Numbered from the stretch's first letter, positions 26,504-34,271 are shown. The stretch: DNA of 64,000 nucleotides from Mesorhizobium sp. 1M-11 (GCF_001303895.1 NZ_LJSD01000075.1:193501-257500), one strand, 5' to 3'. The notes: a model not told the origin generated them from the sequence alone. Made by a program: numbers and translations.

Positions 26504-26929
26504 ATGACGCCAGCCGAAATCATCACGGCCCTCGACATGCAGCCGCACCCGGAGGGCGGTTGGTATGTCGAGACCTTTCGCGATGCGCCAGAAGGCGGAC
26601 GCGGCTGTTCGACGGCGATTTATTTTCTGCTCGAACGCGGCCAGGTTTCAGCCTGGCACCGGGTCAAGGATGCTTCGGAAATCTGGCATTACCATGCCGG
26701 CGCTCCATTGGAGCTGTCATTGCATCGGGAGGGCCATGGCGTGACCCGGCATGTGCTGGGCAGCGATCTTGTCGCCGGTGAGCGGCCGCAGGTCGTGGTG
26801 CCGGCTGGGTGGTGGCAGACGGCGGTGAGCCTCGGCGACTGGACGCTGGTCGGCTGCACCGTGGCACCGGGTTTCGATTTTTCCGCGTTCGAGATGGCCG
26901 CACCCGGCTGGCAGCCGAAGACTTGTTAG
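26504..26929 (+). CDS. Cupin family protein (DUF985)
   Basis: A 141-residue single-domain cupin of the DUF985 type; the reaction is not established. Characteristic segments are HPEGGWYVETFRD at the start, AIYFLLERGQVSAWHRV, ASEIWHYHAGAPLEL with candidate metal-binding histidines, and VVVPAGWWQTAVSLGDW near the end. It starts two bases after gloB and its stop overlaps the stop of the convergent YhhN gene. Confidence 0.85.
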   Translation: MTPAEIITALDMQPHPEGGWYVETFRDAPEGGRGCSTAIYFLLERGQVSAWHRVKDASEIWHYHAGAPLELSLHREGHGVTRHVLGSDLVAGERPQVVVPAGWWQTAVSLGDWTLVGCTVAPGFDFSAFEMAAPGWQPKTC

Positions 26930-27600
26930 ATCGCGAACAGAAAGCCCAGCGTGATCGCCAGTTGCGCCAGATAGTAGAGCGCCCACACCGCGTAGCGCAT
27001 CCAGACTCTGTGCCGTTCCACGGTTTCGGCCAGGAATTTTTCGATGGCCAGCAACGCATCGGAAGCCATGAACAACACTGCTCCACCCATCACCAGCGCA
27101 TCACCGGTGATTAGCGCCGTCACGCCCATGGCGAAGATGGCGGCGACATAGACGGCGACTGGAATTTTCAGGTCGGAGCCGATCCGTGGCCACAGCAACC
27201 GCAGCATGCCGAACGCGAAAGCGGCCATGACGAAAGCCGCCATGATGTGCCAAGGGGCCTCTGTCAGCGTCGAGAGACCGCTGCCGGCAGCAATGAACAG
27301 GGCGACATAGGCAAGATGCGCGGCAAGGAAGCTGCCCAACCCGCCGAGGAATGCCTTGTCGCCGTCTTGCGACAGGAATGCGTCGCCTAGAGCGCTTAGC
27401 GCCAGCGCTGCGACGAGCAGCATTGGTCCGCCTTGGAGATAGGCGAGCGCGGCGAGCAACCCGACAGCCAGTGTCTTGGCCGCCGAGCGCTTCAACGACG
27501 GCGGCCTGTCGATGGCAAAGGCATAAAGCACCGCCGCAACGATCGAAAAAATCAATGTGCCGTTCGGCGTCGCTTCGATGCCGCCAGGAAAGGGCATCAT
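26926..27600 (-). CDS. YhhN family membrane protein (lysoplasmalogenase-like)
   Basis: A 224-residue protein with seven to eight transmembrane helices of the YhhN/TMEM86 family. Animal TMEM86B and some bacterial relatives hydrolyse lysoplasmalogens; in an alphaproteobacterium the substrate is uncertain. The family acidic motif is visible in LSALGDAFLSQDGDKAFLGG, and a second conserved Asp in FMASDALLAIEKF. The ATG at 27600 overlaps the TGA of the EamA gene (ATGA), so the two are coupled. Confidence 0.85.
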   Translation of the reverse strand: MMPFPGGIEATPNGTLIFSIVAAVLYAFAIDRPPSLKRSAAKTLAVGLLAALAYLQGGPMLLVAALALSALGDAFLSQDGDKAFLGGLGSFLAAHLAYVALFIAAGSGLSTLTEAPWHIMAAFVMAAFAFGMLRLLWPRIGSDLKIPVAVYVAAIFAMGVTALITGDALVMGGAVLFMASDALLAIEKFLAETVERHRVWMRYAVWALYYLAQLAITLGFLFAI

Positions 27601-28487
27601 GCGCCGGCTCCGTTCTCGACTGGCCGGCGCCTGCCGAACAACAGTGATTTGGCCGCCAGCACGGCGCCGCCTGTGATCAGCACGCAGGCTGCAAGGATAC
27701 GCAGGCTGGGATCCGCGAAACCGGCGGCGATCAGCACCAGCGTGGACAGAAGCGGCGCGGCATAGCTCGCTGCACCCAGCACCTGGATATTGCCGCGTTT
27801 CACGCCGATGTCCCAGGCATAGAAGGCAGCCCCAACCGGCATCAGGCCGAGGCCGAGTACGGCCAGCCACTGGCCGGCATTTGCCGGCCACACGGTCTGT
27901 TCAAGCAGCAGATGGCAGATCAGGGACAACACCGACGTCGCCAGGCAGAACCAGGTGACGATGGTGGTAGGAACCGATGGAAAGCGCCGCGACAGCAGCG
28001 AATAGGACGACCACAGCACCGCGCAGACCGCCGCCATTGCATAGCCGAACCCATAGTGTGCATCGAAGGCGAGCCCGCCACCCTTGGTGACAATGAGGAA
28101 CGTGCCGGCAAGGCCAAGCAACGCACCGGCGACATGATTCCATGCCAGCTTTTCGCCCGGCATCAGCGCCGAACCCAGCACGATGAGCAGCGGCCACAGA
28201 TAAGCGATCAGACTCGCTTCAACTGCCGGCGCGTTGCGCAAAGCTGTAAAGTAAAAGAAATGATAGCCGAACAGGCCGGCAATGCCGATCACCCAGACGA
28301 TCGCCGGGACCGGCTCCCGTTTTGCCGCCGGCATGAAAAGCCTGGCCACCAGACCGACACAGGTGCCGATGGCAAAGGTGATGGCCGAAAGCTGGAAGGG
28401 CGGCATCGTGCCGGAAGCATCGGTGAGCAGCGCCAACAGCGCCCACATCGCCACGGCCGAAAAACCTATCAGTGTCGCGCGCCCCAT
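27597..28487 (-). CDS. EamA/DMT family transporter (YddG-like)
   Basis: A 296-residue inner-membrane exporter with ten helices in two EamA repeats (residues about 5-135 and 150-285). Resemblance to YddG-type aromatic amino-acid exporters comes from the opening SAVAMWALLALLT, FFYFTALRNAPAVEASLIAY and the second repeat's VGAAFYAWDIGVKRGNIQ. The ATG at 28487 has GGAGGGG just upstream. It is followed by the coupled YhhN gene. The substrate remains inferred. Confidence 0.82.
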   Translation of the reverse strand: MGRATLIGFSAVAMWALLALLTDASGTMPPFQLSAITFAIGTCVGLVARLFMPAAKREPVPAIVWVIGIAGLFGYHFFYFTALRNAPAVEASLIAYLWPLLIVLGSALMPGEKLAWNHVAGALLGLAGTFLIVTKGGGLAFDAHYGFGYAMAAVCAVLWSSYSLLSRRFPSVPTTIVTWFCLATSVLSLICHLLLEQTVWPANAGQWLAVLGLGLMPVGAAFYAWDIGVKRGNIQVLGAASYAAPLLSTLVLIAAGFADPSLRILAACVLITGGAVLAAKSLLFGRRRPVENGAGA

Positions 28488-28516
28488 ATCCCCTCCGGTG
28501 GCGCGTCTTCGCACGC

Positions 28517-29302
28517 CTAGCTTTTCGCCTCGAACCGTCGCGCCCTGACGGTGATCGTGCCGATCTCCGTGCCGACGGTGGCGTGGATGGGCGCATATAT
28601 CCCGGTTTGGCCGAGCGGCGCAAACGTCACCATGATCTTCGAACGGTCGCGCAGGAACTTCAACGCCTTGCGCCGCTGCGCATAACCGGACACCGGCTGA
28701 AAGGTCATCCGGCAGGTCACGGTTGGTCCCTGGTAGCCCTTGACTGCCATCTTGCCCTTGGTCCCTGGCGTCAGCACAAGATTGGCGCGCATCTCGCCGT
28801 CATACATCTTCACCGTGCGTCCGCAGACATCATCCAGGCTGTCGGCGCGGATCACCGTGGCAGCGATCGGATCGGTGACACCTTTCAAGTCGCCGGTGCC
28901 AAGCGGCAGCCAGTCGTCGCCACGTGGCTTCGGCGGTGGCAAAACCTTGGAGGAGGATACCCCGCCGCCGGAAAAGCGGATGTCGACCATCGAGACCTTC
29001 TTGCCCGACGTATAGTCCGCGCGAAATGCCTGCGGCTGGATGCCGGAGCGCGAGAAGCGGCCCGTCGCCGTCAGCGTACCGGTCGTGTCGTCGAAGATCA
29101 GCGCCAGGCCGGCTGCCGACGCGCTGCCGTCGATCGTGTATTTGTCGCCCTCGTAGCGGCTGTCGAAACTCGACCGCGCCACGGTGATGCCGAGGAAGGA
29201 AATCGTATATTCGCCGTGGAAAGCTTCCGCGGCGGAGGCGGCAGACGTGGCGAAAAGGGTGCCGGCAAGCAGAGCAGCAAGGACAGGGGTCGGGCACGGC
29301 AT
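28517..29302 (-). CDS. DUF3108 family exported protein
   Basis: Function unknown. A 261-residue protein with a signal peptide (about 1-25, ending SAASAAE) and a beta-rich DUF3108 domain that begins FHGEYTISFLGITVARSSF and continues through GLALIFDDTTGTLTATG; the second half includes TVTCRMTFQPVSGYAQRR. Two cysteines (DVCGR and VTCR) may pair. AAAGGA precedes the ATG at 29302. A family A repeat begins 48 bases upstream of the start. Confidence 0.8.
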   Translation of the reverse strand: MPCPTPVLAALLAGTLFATSAASAAEAFHGEYTISFLGITVARSSFDSRYEGDKYTIDGSASAAGLALIFDDTTGTLTATGRFSRSGIQPQAFRADYTSGKKVSMVDIRFSGGGVSSSKVLPPPKPRGDDWLPLGTGDLKGVTDPIAATVIRADSLDDVCGRTVKMYDGEMRANLVLTPGTKGKMAVKGYQGPTVTCRMTFQPVSGYAQRRKALKFLRDRSKIMVTFAPLGQTGIYAPIHATVGTEIGTITVRARRFEAKS

Positions 29303-29349
29303 CGAAACGTCGGTCCTTTCAAGGTCGGCTACAAGCAGCCTGGATGTCC

Positions 29350-29446
29350 CTGGAGCGTTCCGCTTTTCGCGGAAATGCTCCAACTCTTTGTTTCTACGCA
29401 ATTCCGGACGCAAAACCGCTGCGCACTTTTGCTGGAATTGCTCTGG
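29350..29446. repeat. Intergenic palindromic repeat, family A variant, copy 4
   Basis: Reverse orientation relative to copies 2 and 3: GGAGCGTTCCGCTTTTCGCGGAAATGCTCC hairpin first, then the CGCAATTCCGGACG...CTGGAATTGCTC module. The hairpin loop differs from the other copies but the stem is kept. It lies in the leader of the DUF3108 gene. Confidence 0.85.
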
Positions 29447-29628
29447 CGACTTCTCAAACTGCCAAATCCGGCGAATCTATGGGGCGCCGTCAAGGCTTCT
29501 GGTGGTCTGACGCATGGGTTGTCCCTCAACGCCGCAAATGCTGTTGCGTTGCACCATCAGCCTGTGAAATATGCATCCTGCAAGACGCCGGAGAGCCGGC
29601 GAACCAAAATTTGACCCGGAGAGGCCTT
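29447..29628. other. Rest of the DUF3108-bioY intergenic region
   Basis: The divergent gap 29303-29628 is 326 bases; after the repeat nothing is recognisable. I looked for a BioR operator (TTATNNATAA type) before bioY and found none. A GGAGAGG Shine-Dalgarno sequence ends the region. Confidence 0.5.
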
Positions 29629-30210
29629 ATGAACGCTCCCGCCGCAGCTTCCACCACTTTCGTTCCCTTGCGCCTTGCCGGCCGCTCGCTGACCGTCCAG
29701 GCGGTCGCGGTCTTCCTGGGCACGCTGTTCCTTGCTGCTTCTTCCTGGATCGAGGTGCCGATGTTCCCGGTGCCGATGACCATGCAGACTTTCGCCGTCA
29801 CCTTGGTGGGTGCGCTTTTTGGCTGGCGCCTCGGCCTCGTCACTGTTCTCGCCTGGCTGGGTGAAGCCGCCATCGGCTTCCCGGTTCTGGCCGGCGGCGC
29901 CGGCGGCCTCGCCTACTTCGCCGGCCCGACCGCCGGCTATCTCGCTGCCTTCCCGATCGCCGCTGCATTCGTCGGCTGGCTGGCCGAGCGTGGCTGGACC
30001 GCCGAAGGCCGTCTGGTCCGCAACGTCGTCGCCATGCTCGCCGGCAACGCCTTCATCCTGGTGTTCGGCACGCTGGTGCTGGCCGGCATGATCGGCGCGG
30101 AAAAGGCCTATACGTTCGGCTTCGCCCCGTTCGTGCTCGGCGGCATCCTGAAGGCCGTTCTGGCCACCGCGACCATCGAAGCGGTACGCCGCGGCAAGAT
30201 TTCGCTCTGA
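29629..30210 (+). CDS. bioY: Biotin transporter BioY (S component)
   Basis: Integral membrane biotin-binding subunit of 193 residues with six helices. The family blocks are visible: SSWIEVPMFPVPMTMQTFAVTLVG split over helices 1-2, GFPVLAGGAGGLAYFAGPTAGYL (the substrate-site glycine-rich segment) and a C-terminal LVLAGMIG...FVLGGILKAVLA. BioY can work alone or with BioMN/ECF subunits; bioM and bioN are not in the window. ATG at 29629 follows GGAGAGG. The DUF1284 gene lies 21 bases downstream and is probably co-transcribed. Confidence 0.92.
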   Translation: MNAPAAASTTFVPLRLAGRSLTVQAVAVFLGTLFLAASSWIEVPMFPVPMTMQTFAVTLVGALFGWRLGLVTVLAWLGEAAIGFPVLAGGAGGLAYFAGPTAGYLAAFPIAAAFVGWLAERGWTAEGRLVRNVVAMLAGNAFILVFGTLVLAGMIGAEKAYTFGFAPFVLGGILKAVLATATIEAVRRGKISL

Positions 30211-30231
30211 TATTGCTTTCGCGGAGCTGAC

Positions 30232-30678
30232 GTGACCGTCCGCATCCGCGCGCACCACCTGCTGTGCATGCTGACCTATGTCGGCAAGGGCTACAGCGAA
30301 GCCTTTACCAAGGGCTACGACACGGTGGTGCAACGGCTGAGCAGCGGCGAGGACATGCTCCTCGTCGCAGGCCCGGACGACATCTGCCTGCCCTTGCTGG
30401 GCGATGCAGCCCCCCATTGCTTCCGGGACACCGTACCTGAACGCGATCGGCTTGCCGCCAATGCGGTCGAGACCCTTATTGGACGCCCGATCCGAGACGG
30501 CGAGCGTTTTTCCCTCGATGCGCCGATGATAAAACGCATGCGCGCGGCCTTTCATGCCGGAATCACGCGCCAGGCCTGCCACGGCTGCGAATGGTTCGAT
30601 CTGTGCAGCACCATCGCCGATTCCGGCTTCCACGATGTGCGTCTCAACCGCCATCGCATCCCCTCTGAGTCACGCTGA
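30232..30678 (+). CDS. DUF1284 family cysteine-rich protein
   Basis: A 148-residue protein starting with GTG. The family opening RIRAHHLLCMLTYVGKGYS is clear. Six cysteines (12, 52, 63, 116, 119, 125) and several histidines, with CHGCEWFDLC near the C-terminus, look like a metal or iron-sulphur site, but no activity is known to me. It follows bioY closely, which raises the possibility of a link with biotin uptake or with biotin synthase iron-sulphur chemistry; this is only context. Confidence 0.75.
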   Translation: MTVRIRAHHLLCMLTYVGKGYSEAFTKGYDTVVQRLSSGEDMLLVAGPDDICLPLLGDAAPHCFRDTVPERDRLAANAVETLIGRPIRDGERFSLDAPMIKRMRAAFHAGITRQACHGCEWFDLCSTIADSGFHDVRLNRHRIPSESR

Positions 30679-30738
30679 TCACCAGCCCGGACACCTATCT
30701 CAGTCCTCAGGCCCGGCTCTAGCTTCATCTGCACTTGA

Positions 30739-30764
30739 AATAATAGAGTACACACTCCATTATT
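30739..30764. promoter_or_regulatory. Operator-like palindrome
   Basis: AATAATAGAGT and ACTCCATTATT flank ACAC: 11-base arms with one mismatch around a 4-base centre. It is the most AT-rich stretch nearby and lies 43 bases upstream of the membrane protein start at 30807. Size and symmetry fit a TetR-, PadR- or GntR-type dimer site; no such regulator gene is adjacent. Confidence 0.5.
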
Positions 30765-30806
30765 AATGAGGATACGCCCCCTCATCGTCGAAAGCTCGTC
30801 CAGCAG

Positions 30807-31808
30807 ATGCCGCCCGCAAAGCGCCGTCCTATCGTCCTGGCCATATCGCTCGTGCTGCTTGCGCCTCTTGTCGGCGAGTGGCTGCTTGGCAATCAGCCGA
30901 TAACAAGCCTCGGCAGCATTGTCCTGCTTGCTCCCTTATACGGATGCGGCGCGCTTCTGGTTCGCGAGACCTCACGCCACCTCGGCCGTGGCTGGCTGAC
31001 GATCCTCCTCCTCGCCGCTGCCTATGCCCTGCTGGAAGAAGGCCCGATCGACCAGATGCTCTGGAACCCGCACTATGGCGGTATCGACATGGCCGTCGCC
31101 TATGCGGATACGCGCATCGATGCGCTCGGCACCAGCATCGGCCTCATCCAGGATGTTCTGACGCTCCACACGATCTGGAGCATCGCCGTACCGATCGCCT
31201 TGATCGAGGCCTTCGACCCTGCACCGAAGCGGCCCTGGCTCGGAGCATTCGGCGTAGCCATTGCCACAGCGGTTTTCTTCGCCGGCTCGGCCTTCCTGAC
31301 CTACAGCCAGATCGAATCGGAGAAATTCATCGCCACGCCGAGCCAGTTCGCCGCCGCAAGTCTTGCCATTGTCGCCCTTGTGATTGCCGCCTTCGCAATT
31401 CCAGCACCGTCACGTCAGACAGCAATGCTGCCCCCCTCGCCGCGGATGATTGGCCTGGCGAGCTTCTTCCTCACCAGCCTGCTGATGGCGCGGGACTTCA
31501 TTGCCGAACTGACGTCTGGATGGTCTGTCGTCGGGCTCTGGTGCGTTCTCATCGCAGCCGGCATCGCACTTGTCCTGCGGTGGTCCAGTTCTCCACAATG
31601 GGGCATGGTTCACAAGACGGCACTCGCCGGCGGCGCCTTGATGACTTACGTCTGGGTCGGGTGCGTGCAGGCTCAATCTCTGGGTATCCCCGTCGTGGTT
31701 GCCGTGACCGGCAACGTCGTCTTCGGCCTGGGCGCGATCGTCTTGTTTTTTCTGGCGATGCGCGCCATACGCCGGACTGGCTTGGGGCGAGCGGCTGCCT
31801 TACCTTGA
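30807..31808 (+). CDS. Polytopic membrane protein of unknown function
   Basis: I do not recognise a characterised family. The 333-residue product has about nine predicted transmembrane helices, an early LLVRETSRHLGRGW segment, and a striking AAYALLEEGPIDQMLWNPHYGG motif after helix 3: paired glutamates followed by a conserved-looking Asn-Pro, reminiscent in style of membrane proteins with an EE motif such as CPBP proteases, though the remaining CPBP histidine motifs are not evident. The start at ATG 30807 is preceded by GTCCAGCAG, a poor Shine-Dalgarno sequence. A strong palindrome sits just upstream, suggesting dedicated regulation. It stands alone between the bioY pair and rpmB. Confidence 0.6.
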   Translation: MPPAKRRPIVLAISLVLLAPLVGEWLLGNQPITSLGSIVLLAPLYGCGALLVRETSRHLGRGWLTILLLAAAYALLEEGPIDQMLWNPHYGGIDMAVAYADTRIDALGTSIGLIQDVLTLHTIWSIAVPIALIEAFDPAPKRPWLGAFGVAIATAVFFAGSAFLTYSQIESEKFIATPSQFAAASLAIVALVIAAFAIPAPSRQTAMLPPSPRMIGLASFFLTSLLMARDFIAELTSGWSVVGLWCVLIAAGIALVLRWSSSPQWGMVHKTALAGGALMTYVWVGCVQAQSLGIPVVVAVTGNVVFGLGAIVLFFLAMRAIRRTGLGRAAALP

Positions 31809-31910
31809 AAAACCTGCTCGACAGGTGATAGATCGCACCGACCTGCGGTGGATCGAAGCGTGCGAGCTGTGCCACTGCTGGTGACAGGCTGGTTCCCAAG
31901 CCGAACAACG

Positions 31911-31939
31911 CTTGACGCACCGGCCAAATGCCACTATGG
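31911..31939 (+). promoter_or_regulatory. Promoter of rpmB
   Basis: CTTGAC (31911-31916), a 17-base spacer and CTATGG (31934-31939) match the rhizobial housekeeping consensus CTTGAC-N17-CTATAT well. It is 94 bases before the rpmB start, leaving a leader of about 85 bases. Confidence 0.75.
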
Positions 31940-32032
31940 AACGCCAACTTTTTCCTTGAGGCCGCCGAAAGCACCGCGCGCCATTTGGCGCGGCTCGAAG
32001 GTTTGGCCCGGTATGAACTGAAGGTAGCAAAA

Positions 32033-32329
32033 ATGTCCCGCGCTTGCGAACTCACCGGCAAAGCCGTCCAGACCGGTAACAATGTGAGCCACGCCAACAA
32101 CAAGACCCGGCGTCGCTTCCTGCCGAACCTGGTCAATGTCACGCTGATCTCGGAAGCGCTGAACCAGAACGTTCGCCTGCGCATTTCGGCCAACGCGCTG
32201 CGTTCGGTCGAGCACCGCGGCGGCCTCGACGCCTTCCTGGCCAAGGCCAGCGAGAAGGAGCTGTCGCAGCGCGCTCGCCTGCTGAAGAAGCAGATCGCCA
32301 AGAAGACCGCCGAGCAGGCCGCGGCCTGA
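32033..32329 (+). CDS. rpmB: Ribosomal protein bL28
   Basis: Large-subunit ribosomal protein, 98 residues, the alphaproteobacterial length. It begins [20 protein letters not shown] and continues with [21 protein letters not shown] and the basic/alanine-rich C-terminal helix. The ATG at 32033 is the standard start. A consensus promoter lies upstream and two hairpins lie downstream, before the preQ1-type element of the next gene. Confidence 0.96.
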   Translation: MSRACELTGKAVQTGNNVSHANNKTRRRFLPNLVNVTLISEALNQNVRLRISANALRSVEHRGGLDAFLAKASEKELSQRARLLKKQIAKKTAEQAAA

Positions 32330-32336
32330 TTGCTTT

Positions 32337-32400
32337 CAGGCGGGGGACGACCGCCTGAGCATCGGATTGGCCAGCGCATAGCTTGAACCGTCCGATGCTC
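32337..32400 (+). other. Two adjacent hairpins after rpmB
   Basis: CAGGCGG (32337-32343) pairs with CCGCCTG (32351-32357). Directly after, GAGCATCGGA (32357-32366) pairs perfectly with TCCGATGCTC (32391-32400). No T-run follows either. They could be a Rho-linked terminator or mRNA-stabilising structure for rpmB, or a dispersed repeat of the GAGCATCGGA type. Confidence 0.5.
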
Positions 32401-32439
32401 GAATGAAGGATGCGCCGCCCGTCCCGGCCAGGCGCTCCG

Positions 32440-32470
32440 CTGGTTCCATTACCCAGGATAAAAAAATGCG
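32440..32470 (+). ncRNA. preQ1-I riboswitch candidate overlapping the start codon
   Basis: The pattern aligns with preQ1 class I: P1 CTGG (32440-32443) with CCAG (32453-32456); loop opening TTC; a CCC whose first C (32452) is the residue that pairs with preQ1; then ATAAAAAA, identical to the A-rich strand of the B. subtilis queC element; then ATG. The loop bases CAT (32447-32449) would pair with ATG (32466-32468) to form P2, so ligand binding would hide the start codon. The downstream gene transports queuosine precursors, the expected target. Confidence 0.72.
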
Positions 32471-33149
32471 TTTCTTTTCGCAGTATTTGCCCTTCGTGAT
32501 CGCCATGGCGCTTGTCGTCGTGGCCTCGAACATCCTTGTCCAGTTCCCGATGCAGGGACAGGTCGGGGTGCTGTCGCTGGCCGATATCCTGACCTGGGGC
32601 GCCTTCACCTATCCTTTCGCCTTCCTCGTCACGGATCTCGCCAATCGTCGCTACGGACCGGCTGTGGCGCGTCGGATCGTCTTCGTCGGCTTCATGGCTG
32701 CCGTGATTTGCTCCATCGTGGCACCGCCACTTCTGTTCCGTGCCGGCTTAATCGAATTCGACACTGCCGCCGCCCGCCTGGTGCGTATCGCATGCGCTTC
32801 CGGTGCCGCCTTCCTCACCGCGCAGCTTCTGGATGTCACCGTGTTCAACTGGCTGCGTCGCCAGAGCTGGTGGCGCGCACCGATCTTCGGCACGCTGGTG
32901 GGCTCGGTGTTCGATACGCTGATCTTCTTCTCGATCGCCTTTTCCGCCGCTTTCGCCTTCATCGGCCCTGACGACGCTTTCGCGTTGGAGAATGCGCCAC
33001 TGCTCGGCATATTCCCTGTGGAAACCATGCGCTGGGTGTCCTGGGCTTTGGGCGACCTGTCGGTGAAGCTGATCATCGCCGTCTTCGCGCTGATCCCCTA
33101 CCGCCTGATCGCCGCACGCTGGAGCCAGCCGGCAACGGTCCAGCCTTGA
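32466..33149 (+). CDS. yhhQ: Queuosine precursor transporter (YhhQ/VUT family)
   Basis: Inner-membrane importer of preQ0/preQ1 for the queuosine modification of tRNA. 227 residues with six helices; the family blocks are VVVASNILVQ, DILTWGAFTYPFAFLVTDLANRRYG, the aromatic/basic RRQSWWRAPIFGTLVGSVFDT and the late WVSWALGDLSVKLIIAVFALIPYR. The ATG at 32466 lies at the end of the preQ1-type element, with AGGA of the P1/J region acting as Shine-Dalgarno. The TTG start of the next gene overlaps its stop. Confidence 0.88.
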   Translation: MRFFSQYLPFVIAMALVVVASNILVQFPMQGQVGVLSLADILTWGAFTYPFAFLVTDLANRRYGPAVARRIVFVGFMAAVICSIVAPPLLFRAGLIEFDTAAARLVRIACASGAAFLTAQLLDVTVFNWLRRQSWWRAPIFGTLVGSVFDTLIFFSIAFSAAFAFIGPDDAFALENAPLLGIFPVETMRWVSWALGDLSVKLIIAVFALIPYRLIAARWSQPATVQP

Positions 33150-33820
33150 TCCCCTGGGAGCAGCTCGACGCCGCCAGGACGCCTGACGGCAAGCAGGAGC
33201 TGCGGCTGAAACGGCGCGGCAGTGAATTCTCGATCATGCTCGGCTCCAACGAGCTGATGAACAGCCGTCTGAGTGGATCGGAGGAAGCGCTCGCCCGGCT
33301 CTCGCTGGAGAAACTCGGCAGGCGCGACCGCATCCATGTCCTTATCGGCGGTCTCGGCATGGGCTTCACCTTGCGCGCCGCTCTCGCCGAACTTGGCGGT
33401 CAGGCAAAGGTCACCGTCGCCGAACTGGTGCCAGCCGTCATTGCCTGGGCGCGCGGTCCGATGGCCGCCATCTTCGATGGTTGCCTCGACGATCCACGCG
33501 TCACCGTCAGGCAAGGCGATGTCACCCGTCTGATCGATGCCGCCCGTCACGAATTCGATGCCATCCTGCTCGATGTCGACAATGGCCCCGAGGGGCTGAC
33601 CCAGGACAGCAACGACACGCTCTACAGTTTTGGCGGTCTCAAGGCTGCCCGCGACGCGCTGAGACCGGGTGGCGTTCTGGCTGTCTGGTCCTCCGGTCCT
33701 GATCGCGGCTTCACACGTCGGCTGCAGCAGAGCGGTTTCGCAGCCGAAGCCGTCACGGTGCGCGCCCACGGCAAGCGCGGCGCCAAGCATACCATCTGGC
33801 TCGCCGTTAAACCGCGCTAA
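33146..33820 (+). CDS. Spermidine synthase-like methyltransferase-fold protein
   Basis: A 224-residue protein with a Rossmann-like SAM-binding fold of the spermidine-synthase type: VLIGGLGMGFTLRAAL (glycine-rich loop), VTVAELVPAVIAWARGPM, VRQGDVTRLI and FDAILLDVDNGPEGL in place of the polyamine synthase active site. It is shorter than SpeE and lacks its N-terminal domain, so aminopropyl transfer is unlikely; the reaction is unknown. The best start is TTG at 33146, overlapping the yhhQ stop (TTGA); no ATG occurs before residue 31. Coupling with yhhQ is plausible. Confidence 0.72.
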   Translation: MIPWEQLDAARTPDGKQELRLKRRGSEFSIMLGSNELMNSRLSGSEEALARLSLEKLGRRDRIHVLIGGLGMGFTLRAALAELGGQAKVTVAELVPAVIAWARGPMAAIFDGCLDDPRVTVRQGDVTRLIDAARHEFDAILLDVDNGPEGLTQDSNDTLYSFGGLKAARDALRPGGVLAVWSSGPDRGFTRRLQQSGFAAEAVTVRAHGKRGAKHTIWLAVKPR

Positions 33821-33844
33821 GGCTTGTGGCAGCGGCAAGATGGG

Positions 33845-34219
33845 TCACTTCGGCGGCTGCAGCGGTCCAAAGAAGCCGATGATGCTCTCGATGCGGTTGC
33901 CGTCCGGGCTGAGCATGGCGATATCGAGGCCCTCCGGCAGCTCCGTGCCGTCGGCCTCGACGACACGCCAGCCAAAACGCGCGATATCGTGATGAATGTC
34001 GACCGCGGTGGTGCGTACGATCCGGGCACCGGGACGGCCGGCCCTCACCCTGACGATATGGGCGAGCAACTCTTCCGCACTTGTCGTGTCCGCACGCGGA
34101 TCGGTATAGGTCGCGTCCTTGGCCCAGACGGCGTGCAGAAGCGTTGCGCGCCGCGCATCGTCGGGTTCGTTCCAGACGGCGCAATAGCGATCGATCAGGT
34201 CCGTGGCATTTGAGGGCAT
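33845..34219 (-). CDS. SnoaL-like (NTF2 fold) protein
   Basis: A 124-residue NTF2-fold protein, function unknown. The pattern IDRYCAVWNEPDDARRATLLHAVWAKDATYTDP is the usual opening helix and first strand of SnoaL-like domains; the middle has VRAGRPGARIVRTTAVDIHHD and the end IESIIGFFG. Such proteins include small isomerases and hydrolases as well as non-catalytic binders. It converges with the spermidine synthase-like gene and lies upstream of, but is not clearly co-transcribed with, the esterase gene cluster. Confidence 0.75.
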   Translation of the reverse strand: MPSNATDLIDRYCAVWNEPDDARRATLLHAVWAKDATYTDPRADTTSAEELLAHIVRVRAGRPGARIVRTTAVDIHHDIARFGWRVVEADGTELPEGLDIAMLSPDGNRIESIIGFFGPLQPPK

Positions 34220-34271
34220 CGGCCAGCCTCGAAGCGTGCAGACACCAGCCTACATTGGGGCAGTGACGCTC

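Noticed and set aside
29447-29628. BioR operator upstream of bioY
   Set aside because: No TTATNNATAA-type site found.
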